From positions 84,284 through 148,283 of the forward strand of contig QEAR01000049.1 in NCBI GenBank assembly GCA_006535965.1: 64,000 nucleotides of DNA, in the 5' to 3' direction. The stretch comes from Spizellomyces sp. 'palustris'. Lineage: Eukaryota > Chytridiomycota > Chytridiomycetes > Spizellomycetales > Spizellomycetaceae. This document shows positions 39,154 through 48,483 of the stretch, piece after piece (the first letter of the stretch is position 1; each line of letters begins with the position of its first letter). The position numbers were made by a program, and so were the translations under genes. Below the pieces are notes generated by a model. The model saw only the letters and a program-made list of their open reading frames with translations, had not been told where the DNA came from and ran no database searches.

Positions 39154-39344
39154 TCACACGCAGGGGACGCATAGTGGCACTCCGGTACAGAGGCTTCTAC
39201 GATTAGATTTTTAACGTTTTTTTATTTTGTTTGTTTTCGGGTTTACGGTGTTATGTATATAAATGATTCCCCTTGACAAGTTCAATGATCTGTCTCTTAA
39301 CTTATATAAGGTTCCGTTATCTTGTTGCAAGAGGAATTGATTCA

Positions 39345-42018
39345 TTACTTTGCAGCGGCAATTGCAGCTAGACAGTTGAACTGGACTTCGACAGTGTTGA
39401 AAGGACGCATGGTTGCTTGCGCAGGGTTTTTGCCCAGGTAGTCAATGACACCAACTTCCTGGAATCGGTGGATGATGGTTTGTCTCGCCTAAAAGAAATA
39501 TGAGGTTACCGTTATGTCTATGGACGCCTGAAAAGGCAGTAAGCTGCACCTGTGATAGTTCGACATAGCCGGGAATATAATCTGGCATCTCTCTTACGTG
39601 AAGCAGCGGCCAGACAGCCATTACACAACGTGTGAACTGCTGTTTACTCCGCGTGAATGATCTCTATTTTCGTGCGGTAATGCGTTAGGGAAAAGAATTT
39701 GCCAATAATCGAGTCCTGAGCAAATAGCTCACGACAACTACCTTGTCGCTCCGCTTCATAGTTCTCCATGTCCTTTCCCAAACCATTACCAAAAGCCTCA
39801 ACAAATCATTCTGTTCCGCGAGAAGGGGAAAAATACCCAACACGTTATCCCCAATCGTCGAAAACACTTGATCCCGTTTTGGTGCCATCAGAACGTCAGC
39901 AAGAATTTGGCGGTACATGGAGAGAGCAGGAACGGCAGAGAGGAAGGATATCAATGTGCCGGGCAGGTGACTGTGATTTTGATGTTATACATTCGCCGTA
40001 TAGAATGAAGCAACTGCACCAGGGACTTTACTTTAAGCGCCTCAAGGCAGAAGAACCCAGTTTCCATACTCTGACATTCAAGCGAGGTGTTTTGTTTGGT
40101 TGAATAAGGCTTTGCAAGAGGCCTGAATTGAGATTAACGTCCCATCATCTGACAATATGATATGAACTCCTTGGATCTTGTTTCTACCTTGCTTTCCAAT
40201 CTCCTCATAAAGACGGACGTTTTTTTCAAACGGTGTTCCACCATATAGTTTAATATCATACGTTTTATTTTCAATTGGTCCTCCGTCGGTTGTGAAGAGG
40301 GGGAGAAGACCCCATCCACAACTCAATTGTGCGATTTCTTGGAATGTAAAGGTTAAGTAGAGCTCATGGCCCAGAATGACGAGCGTATAAACTTACCCGG
40401 CCTATCCCCCCGGCCCTCCTTCTCAACAATCATGCAAAACTCAAATAGGATGCACAAGTTCACATCAACATCGTTGACCCGTAAAAAGCATGTGTTCTCA
40501 TCATCCTTTGGAAACACCAAAGAAGCCTGTTGACAAAATTCATCAAATTAGTTAATAACAAATCTAACTAGTTTAGCACGACAGTTCGAACATTACTTTG
40601 CTAGAAAATTTCCATAAGTGTTCGAATTCGGGATTATACACGGCTGGCACAGCATGGATATTGCTCAAAATGCTCGTTTTATCAAATAACGCCATCCGAA
40701 CACATCGGCCAAGGATACGGACATGTGGTCCAGGAATCGGAATATATCGTGCATCGAGCAGGGAGAAAGCTATTGTGCAGGTGGTGGAGAGCTTTTTAAT
40801 CTGAATTCAACTTTGTAAGTGGGATTTCTGCATTGGAAGGGTTCACGCATACATACCCGGTCTTTCTTGTGATCCCATAGAAGATCCTTGAAACAGAGGC
40901 CGTCCGGTGTTAATTTCGGTGTGAGAGATTTTGAAAGGCGTCCGATACCTTGGAGAAATGTCAGCCGCCCACACCTCACTAAAATGTGAAGAAGTACAGA
41001 AATACGCTACCTTGCTCGTAGGTTTTTCCCAATGTCGAAAAGCGAAATCCTTGCGGCAAGATCCCCAAACCTTTCAACGGATCGGGAGGTATCAGCCGCC
41101 TTCGTGAAGGGCGTCGATAGTGATGCCGTTGTCGACGTCTTCGACGCCCTTTCTCTTGGGCTACGCGGGTGGGTGTCACGGTTACTTCGTCTTCGTCTTC
41201 CTCTCCAGATGTTTGGCTCGAGTCGGTAGGGGATTTGGCGTCAGCGCTATCATCTTTTTGCTCATCTACTGTATGTGGTAACATTGACACTTGCTCGGAC
41301 GTGCACTCTGCACTTTTCAGACGTACCCTCTTCCATCTCTTCCTCATCGTCTTCTTGAGAGTCCTCTGCGGAAGTCTCATATCCAGAACTATCATCACTT
41401 TCAGATTCCGAAGTACCTTCCTCCTCTACGCTTTCCTCCCTTTGATTCTCAGGGACTTCGTTATCTTCGAGTTTCCGGACGTACGTTGTCGGAACGTATC
41501 CCTCGAGCCTTTGCTCGTTACGAGTGCGCACATACCTGTACGAAATGTTCACATTAAGGTATATTTTATACTTGAAATGTCAAGCCATATTACCACCAAT
41601 CTGTATTATCAGTAGTTAAGATTTCAAAAGTATCGCCTTCGTTGAAATTCAGTTCTTCATCTGTGGCACCCCGATAATCGTACAGAGCCAGAGCGATCTA
41701 CGACGATCGTCGCATTGGGTGTTAGGCGTCTCTCAATTATAGTCAGAAATTCTCTTTCGAACCCACCACTCCATTTTCGGCTTTCCCCGATCTTTCATTT
41801 CGCAGGCTTCCTCGTTCAGATCGGAGGGATCCACTTCGACTCAGCTCCCCTCTCTCCTTTCTTAAAGATTCATTTGAGCGACGAGTATCATCCTTGGTAT
41901 ATTGCTTTGCGGAAAAGCTGCTGGAACTACTCTTATGCGAGCGGAATGAGCTGGATCTTTGCATACTTTTTACAGGTTGCTGGTTCAGAAGGGCATGCGC
42001 GAGGTTGGACGCGTCCAT
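39345..42018 (-). CDS. NPHP1: nephrocystin-1 (NPHP1) homologue, ciliary transition-zone protein
   Basis: SH3-domain scaffold known from the ciliary transition zone. ATG 42018 opens a Ser/Arg/Glu-rich segment. After an intron comes an SH3 domain (IALALYDYRGATDEELNFNE, DTDNTDWW-type loop, EGYVPTTYV). An acidic tract follows (about 41180-41460), then a basic RRRRRQRHHYRRPSRRR stretch. The NPHP1-specific C-terminal region includes LKGLGILPQGFRFSTLGKTY, LTPDGLCFKDLLWDHKKDRV, LSCGWGLLPLFTTDGGPIEN, LYGGTPFEKNVRLYEE and MYRQILADVLMAPKRDQVFS, ending LAAIAAAK at 39345-39347. The long N-terminal coiled coil of animal NPHP1 is not visible. The product would act at the flagellar base; that role is inferred from the family. 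Confidence 0.91.
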
Positions 42019-42245
42019 GTGCGCAGCAGAATGACATAAGCGACAAGCCACACTGATCGTTGAATTCACTAGTACGATAACGCCGCTACGAGTGACACAA
42101 ATCTCAATCCCTACGTTAGTCACAAGCAGACGCACACGCCGGCCTACTCGTGTCCAAAACAATGTCTTCAATATCAGGGTTATACCTAAAATAACAATTT
42201 AGATGCCAAGACGTTTACAGATACGATAAAAAAAACCATGAGTAT

Positions 42246-43702
42246 CTACCCTGCAAACCACACGCTCCAGCGTTTCCCTCTGCTCCCAAATGCTCTTCTC
42301 CACCATGCTCTATACTTGACAACAAGACCATCGGCAGCAACCACAGTTGTGCTGTCCAGCGCCTTTGCGCCTTTGGCCAGATTCCGTTGCACGCCCTTCA
42401 ACAGTGCATAGTCTTCGTATAGCACACGTTGATTGAACCGGTGCAAATACCACGAAATTAGCCAGCGAAGAGGCGGAAATAATTTGAAGAAGGTGCATGT
42501 AGGTGAGGGAAGAAATGGCATGCGCTGGAAATAGATAAAGCGGCATTTGCCTTTTTGTGTAGGAATGGCGTAGAATGTTTGGTCAAATGGTAAAGGTGGA
42601 GGATCATCATTATCATCTTGCATTTCTTGCTGCTTTTGTCGTTTAAATTTCAGAGCAACCTATAGGCAATTGAAATGTGAATCTCTACTCCCTGATCGTC
42701 GCTGAAGAATCGTGCCGCACCGTGCAAGGGGCTCGAAACTCAAGTTCAACCTCAGTCAAATCCGGACGCCAAGGGGTCACTTGTCGACCTTTGATCGAGC
42801 CCGGACTGAAATGAATTCCAGATATGTGAATTGGCGTCGCGTTTGATCGCTTGGATATTGTCGTGTTGTGAACGAACGGGAGATGACCCGGATCGAGAAA
42901 GTTTTCGACCAAGAGAGAGCTGCCGTAGAAAACATGATCCACAGCGGGCGTGAGACAAATATGATATGAGAGAAACAGCTCAAAAATACTCTGCTGGTCA
43001 ATATCCAGATCCACATATCCGCTCCAAGGTACAAACTCCTGTTCCCTTCCATAAGCCATATATAAGCCAGGCCTATCCCTATCCAATGAATCCACTGGCG
43101 CTCCTGGCCAGACCCAGATCCATCCATCTACCTCGCGTGTTGAGTACTGTCGAACGCGTGCGGCGAGGGGGGGTTTTGCCGCAGGGGGATAGGACGGGAT
43201 ACGGGAGCATGCACCAGTGCTGTCAAACTGCCAGCCATGATACTTGCATTCGATCTGACCGTCAGCGATGCGACCGAGGGACAAGGGAGCCGCCCGATGA
43301 GGGCATTTGTCTTGAATGATCTAAAATCGGTTGTTTCATGGAATTTACATGCTGTATTACATCTGCATTCGATCGGTACAGACATCCCGCCTTACCACTG
43401 CTTCTCCCGATGGCGATGACTTATAAATAACTAGTGGATCGTCCTAGTTACAGGGTGCTGTATCAGGCCAATCCAGATAGCTTCAACCTATCCAGATTGC
43501 AACACCATACCAAGAGGTGTAACCCAACAGGTTTTGTGGCATCTAATTCTGCGGATGGGATTAGTGGATACCAATACTTGCGCACATCTGTCGAATTTTC
43601 AAAGAATTCCCGTTCCGCCGCAGTGCCAGCAACTGACAGGTCGTGGTTGTCGTTGCCAGAACCCATAATGTAGGCCAGAAGAGATTGTGCAGTGTCATGC
43701 AT
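42246..43702 (-). CDS. Rieske non-haem iron oxygenase, pheophorbide-a-oxygenase-like
   Basis: Oxygenase with a Rieske [2Fe-2S] domain and a mononuclear iron site. ATG 43702 leads to REFFENSTDVRKYWYPLIPS, the usual start of this family. The Rieske motif CPHRAAPLSLGRIADGQ, IEC, KYHGWQF gives C-x-H and C-x2-H. The iron-binding facial triad region reads VENFLDPGHLPFVHN (D-x2-H-x4-H), as in the PAO/LLS1/choline-monooxygenase-like branch. The C-terminal part (RFNQRVLYEDYALLKGVQRN) matches the helix closing the catalytic domain. The final residues RAFGSRGKRWSVWFAG end at 42246. Substrate is unknown; chlorophyll catabolism is not expected in a fungus. Introns near 43285-43385 and 43400-43500 join the N-terminal exons. 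Confidence 0.92.
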
Positions 43703-43833
43703 TCTAGGTATGACTCATCTGTTCGTGACACACAGTTGTAGCTAAAACAAGGTTTATTATTTGTTATCAGTTTCTACAAAGTCTACAAGCTATTGTAGCA
43801 CCAAATGCATCCAAGTTTACATTATACATAACA

Positions 43834-45240
43834 TCATCCCGCAAAGCTAGCTCTCTTCATAACGCCAGCAAGTGGCTTGTGATATTCTGACGGTGGCATA
43901 GTCACAGACATTCGCGATGATCTCCGGAGTTTGCGAGCAGCATCACTGCTGTGCCCACTTCCCGTTCCACTCCCGCTACTCTCCGACGGCGTAGGTGTAG
44001 GTTGGGTCGAACGAGCCAACTCACGGAGAGTCTTGGACGTTTTAAAATCTACCTGAGTGAATTGTAACAAAGGAGGAGGAGCCGGGAGACGTTCCGAGGG
44101 ACTTGTGGGCACCGGAGTCATTGGCGGAGTATAAGGATTGTGCTCTTGTTGCTGCGAGGGTATATGCACTGCGGCTCCACTAGAGGAGCCGTGTCCTAGA
44201 ACCATAGATGTTGGGCGCTGACGGCTATTTTTGATCTCCCTGCCTGTGGTGTTCGGGGCGACGTCAGTCGCCGAGTTGCGATATGATAGAGGAGGTTTAA
44301 ATGAAGATTGGCGGTTGCGGCGATGGTCTTCCAGGGGTTGACTAACAATGGGATCGATGACAACACTATGGCGTGAAATCCTCTTGGACGAGGACGGAGC
44401 AGGGTTGTGAAGATGTTCGAAAGATGTGCTGTGGATTCGCCTTGGATTGATGGGCGGAGAGGGAAGGGGTTGAGGATAACAATTATACACATGACCGGCA
44501 TTCGCAGCAATTCCTTGACGACCAGAGGGTTCCTTTGAATGGGATTGCAATCGCCCCATTTTTATCAGCACACCGAGAGGTACATTATCATCTTCGTCGT
44601 CGTCAGGCTTTTTGTGAATTGCTGCAATCGTTGGATTGGCAGATCGTGCATGTGGGAATGGGGGATGCGGAGGTTGAGCAGGTGCTGGAGTTGGAGCAGG
44701 ACCGAGACGGTGTGCGGCGGGTCGTGGTTGATGAGATTGCGGATGCCCTTGGTACGGAACTGGTGGGTGGTCTTCAATAGCATAAGAGAAGCGTCGCTGT
44801 GGGGGATATGCTACAGTGGGTCCCATGCCAAGAGTATCTGTTGATGGCTGGCGTCTATGCGACATATAAACAAAGACTAATCAGAAAACATTTACCTATA
44901 TAAATATGGTGCAACTGCACTTACCCTCCCATGCGACCTGCCGCAGAAGGTAACGGTACTCCAATAAGAGACTGTCGCTTCATGTTCGACGGACGTTGCC
45001 CGCGCTCGCTCATGACCTGCTGGTCCTGCGTGCTGCGCTGCTTTGGTCGAACGTCGTGTCCTTGCTGCTGCTTCATGACTTGTAAAACTTCATGTAACAT
45101 GTCGCTTGCAACATCCCCCCTTCCAGGATGCGACATTGTTTTTGTCGCGTTTCTATGAACTTCTTCCGAGATAAGAACTAGATTGTCAAGGCGAGGGGGG
45201 GATGACACAGTCTCGAGTTGCTTCAGTAAAGGCATGCCAA
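43834..45240 (-). CDS. Ser/Pro/Gln-rich low-complexity protein, unrecognised; 5' end unresolved
   Basis: The last exon (43834 to about 44850) encodes about 335 residues rich in Pro, Ser, His and Arg. It has a short ordered motif DDEDDNVPLGVLIKMGRLQS and a basic C-terminus RKLRRSSRMSV. A 70-bp intron with phase-matched sites (ending just inside the apparent ATG codon context at 44865) joins it to an upstream exon. That exon contains the helical MPLLKQLETVSSPPRLDNLV and LHEVLQVMKQQQ. The ATG at 44865 is therefore probably not the start. The upstream frame continues past 45240 through a possible acceptor near 45292. I recognise no family; composition suggests a signalling or cytoskeletal adaptor with phosphorylation sites. 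Confidence 0.65.
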
Positions 45241-45707
45241 GGAAAATTACGCAAGAGGAAGCTGTACAGAGTGCAAGCAGCCTGTTGACAGCCGTTTTCT
45301 ACAACGACGATGGAAGCAAATTCCAGAGCGCCATGCAGGGACCCGACCATGCTGTGAGAAAGGCGAACTTTGGTCGGATGAGTCAAGTATGCACGTGTCA
45401 GACGGAAAAGGCTAATTAGTATTTTTCATCGTCCATCCAAATGCAAAAAAACGGTTGAGTCCATCGACGGTGACCTTGACAAGATCCCGACGTTTGCCGT
45501 ACGACGGGCGTCCTTTTGCCCATTGCTACAGAGGAGTATTCGCTACCATGCAACGTCGACATGTCTTAACACATCCGAGATTCAGATATTCATGATCTAT
45601 TAAAAGGCGAAAAATACAAATACACAAAAAGAAAACCACTTGCAAAACATATTCTGTCTCTACCCACTTCTATCTCCCTCATCAATATATGCCCCCTGCA
45701 ATCCTTA

Positions 45708-46029
45708 TTAAAGACCGTCATGATGTTCGACAGTGTGACTCTGATACATGGCCATTGTTACATTGCGTGTGCTTGTCTTTCCCGTCGGCGGTGTTCCAGA
45801 GACCGATTGCTGCTGGGTGGGTTGTTTTGAGGGGACTGGGGTGGGTGCAGGAGAAGCGATAGGGCGGGTGGATGGCGCTGGTGATGGCGTTGTGAGTGGC
45901 ATTATGCTTTTCTTTGGTCCAGGTGCGTTGAAGGGAAGGTGGCGATGGTCGGGGAGGGAGCCGGAAAAGAGTTGTCGTAAAAGTCAAAAAAGTTCCTTTG
46001 GCAACAGACGAGGCGATCTGTGTCGGCAA
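45708..46029 (-). other. possible small Pro/Thr-rich coding region
   Basis: Two overlapping minus-strand frames are open. One encodes a Pro/Ser/Thr-rich segment (TPSPAPSTRPIASPAPTPVP) ending at 45708, the other starts MPTQIASSVAKGTFLTFTTT at 46029. A TATA-like CTATATAAAG lies about 25 bp upstream of 46029 in the minus sense. Further downstream an exon-like frame (about 45417-45525) reads GRPSYGKRRDLVKVTVDGLN, then RFFAFGW, and looks coding, but I could not join the pieces. Real gene content is likely; structure and product are unknown. Confidence 0.3.
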
Positions 46030-46843
46030 TGTCCAGTTAAAACCAGCCCTTTATATAGGTTCCCCAAACCCCTTCCGAACTGACATGACGACGATAAAGC
46101 AGTACCAAACGATAACACAAATAAATGTACTCACCTTGTTGCTAAAAATAAACTCTTGCCAATGCAATTGCCGCAAATAAATCGTGAAAGTTCAAGGATG
46201 CTGTGTCGGGAAACGACGAGAACGGCTGGTTGGAGGCTTTATAACAAAAGGCGGAATCCCAAAAACAGCCAAGGCGCAAAGATAATGCGCAAAGATGTGT
46301 CATCATAGCGCGTGACGGTCTCGGGTGACATCGGGAGGGGCTATGCAATTTTACCGTTTCCCGGTCTTCTCCGATCATGGGCTTTTCATTTGAATCCGAT
46401 CCAATGCATTGGATTTCCAAGGCTGATATTCTTGCGCACGACAGCAAGCATCGCAGTCGAGTACGCAAATATGCCAGACATCAAGTGAATATGGTAAGGA
46501 TGGAGACATTGTAGCCATCGCTAGGGCATTTGACATGTATCGACACCGAAAAGGACGCATCTCCGGGCATGCATTACGCGCCAGCAGCAGATCCCTAAAG
46601 ATTAAGATGACAGCATGATGGTCTTGCCACATATATACTGCAATTGATACATTGCAAGTTGGACATGCATACCAATGGAATCGCTGTGGATTGACAACGA
46701 TGTGTAAAGTCGGGCGGGTCGATTATGTCAGCAAAGGCACGTGTCAGCAAACTGCATGCAAGGGCTTGGCCAGGATATAGAGATCTCTTTATGACGGTGA
46801 TCCCCAAACGTCAACCGCAAGACAAACACTGTCAAATAGCACA
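46030..46843. other. intergenic region
   Basis: About 800 bp before the R3H/G-patch gene. Minus-strand frames at 46142-46468 and 46375-46632 overlap each other and lack motifs. Confidence 0.45.
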
Positions 46844-48343
46844 ATGTCCACCTGTCAACCCTCAACCCAGCTCTTCTTTATAGACCAGCAAGGTGACAGC
46901 GCACTCCTCGACCCAACACCAAACGCCGACAGTCTTCGAACAACGACGTCGTCAGCAACGGGCAGTATTGAAAGCTCCTCTCGTCAATACTCCACCCAAC
47001 TCTTCTTTATGGACCGACGAGGTGACTCCGCTCTTCTTCACACGCCATTGACACCGGAACGCCTACCCAACACACAAGGAACGATACCCACACCAACATC
47101 CTCTGTAGAAGACTACATCTCCCTCACCCAAACCCGAAAAGAACGGCGAAGGAAACAGAGACACAGCCAGTCAAGCAAAAGAAAAAAAATTTGGAATGAC
47201 GGTGGCAGAAATAGACTACTTGTCGAACAGGATGTGGAAGACAGAGAGGATGGCATAGATGGACTAACATCAGATGAACCACCAGAACAGGATGTAGACC
47301 CGGAGGAAATGGCTATCATGATGGATTATATCCAAAACTCTTCCGTTGGCGATCTCTCCAGTGCACTAACCCACCTGGCTTCCTTATCGGCCTCATCGGA
47401 CGAAGAAGAAGCAGAAGTTGGGCTATATGAAGCATTGATGATGGGATGTGATGATGAGGAGGCGGATAATAGTGATGATTCTAGTGACGAGATACCATCA
47501 TTTGCACGGCTGGGGCTGGAAAGTGAGAATGGCGATAGTGACGATGATGAAGAGTATCTCAAACAAGATTTCGAAGGCAGAAAGTCGGCATGGGATGAGG
47601 ATACCGGCCGGAATGAAGATCCTTCCGAGCGCACGTTCCATCAAATTCTCAAAGCAGACTTTGGTTCCAAATCCCAAGCCCGTAAGCAAAAGCGACGCGA
47701 GCAGTCCGAGTTTACCCACAACAAACACCAAAAGGCCCGCGAAAGGGCCTGCGCCGGCCAAAACCTCAACACTGCCCTCTCACGCTCAGGCACAAAAATC
47801 ACCAAAGATGTGACTACATTCCTGTCCACCATCAACTCAATCATGCACACATTCACCCAAAACGAGCCCTCCACACCTTGCGTGACCCTCCCACCAATGC
47901 CAGGCGCAGTCCGGCGACTTGTCTACAGCATGGCAAAGGAGTATCATCTCCTACCCAAGACCCGCGGAAAAGGAAAATCTAAAGTCTCCGTTCTAGTCCG
48001 TACACAACGATCACATGTACCGCAACATTGGAAATTGGTTGTCAAGCAAGTTGTCGAAGCAGAGGGAGGAAGATTAAAGGGGAATACCAGGTCACCTGGT
48101 GGCGGGACCAACAAGAAGAAGAAGCCACCAGGGGCACCCGATCAGAAGGCGCGACCCAAATCGGGATCAGTGGTTGGAGAGGGAAGTAAGCCGATCGGTG
48201 AAGGGAATATTGGTCATCGGATGTTGAAGGCAATGGGGTGGACTGAGGGGCAAGCGCTAGGCAGTGAAGGAAGTCAAGGCTTGGTACAGCCTGTGGAGGT
48301 TCTGGTGAGAAGCAAGCGGTCTGGGTTGGGTAACGCTCTTTGA
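46844..48343 (+). CDS. R3H and G-patch protein (Sqs1/Pfa1-like)
   Basis: Intronless 499-aa protein. The C-terminus is a G-patch (GEGNIGHRMLKAMGWTEGQA, then LGSEGSQGLVQPVEV ... RSGLG), which activates DEAH helicases. Upstream is an R3H-like region (about residues 325-395: FLSTINSIMHTFTQNEPS, LPPMPGAVRRLVYSMAKEYH). This order is that of yeast Sqs1, the partner of Prp43 in ribosome biogenesis and splicing. The N-terminus has a duplicated motif, STQLFFIDQQGDSALLD and STQLFFMDRRGDSALLH, about 40 residues apart, followed by a basic KERRRKQRHSQSSKRKK stretch and long acidic tracts. The role in RNA-helicase regulation is inferred from domain order. Confidence 0.88.
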   Translation: MSTCQPSTQLFFIDQQGDSALLDPTPNADSLRTTTSSATGSIESSSRQYSTQLFFMDRRGDSALLHTPLTPERLPNTQGTIPTPTSSVEDYISLTQTRKERRRKQRHSQSSKRKKIWNDGGRNRLLVEQDVEDREDGIDGLTSDEPPEQDVDPEEMAIMMDYIQNSSVGDLSSALTHLASLSASSDEEEAEVGLYEALMMGCDDEEADNSDDSSDEIPSFARLGLESENGDSDDDEEYLKQDFEGRKSAWDEDTGRNEDPSERTFHQILKADFGSKSQARKQKRREQSEFTHNKHQKARERACAGQNLNTALSRSGTKITKDVTTFLSTINSIMHTFTQNEPSTPCVTLPPMPGAVRRLVYSMAKEYHLLPKTRGKGKSKVSVLVRTQRSHVPQHWKLVVKQVVEAEGGRLKGNTRSPGGGTNKKKKPPGAPDQKARPKSGSVVGEGSKPIGEGNIGHRMLKAMGWTEGQALGSEGSQGLVQPVEVLVRSKRSGLGNAL

Positions 48344-48483
48344 GAGGGCAGGGCCGTCGAAAAAATTGTGGTATATTATTATTTATTATCTGCAATTGGC
48401 TTTTGAGGGCGTTCTGCTCGTGTATAATGTCGTATATATAATCTGGTCTTGGTCTTACAGGCTCTCGACATAGTCAGCTACTG

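Noticed and set aside
44820-44865. ATG 44865 as start of the Ser/Pro-rich gene
   Set aside because: A phase-matched intron joins the frame just downstream of this ATG to an upstream exon, so the codon is probably intronic or internal.
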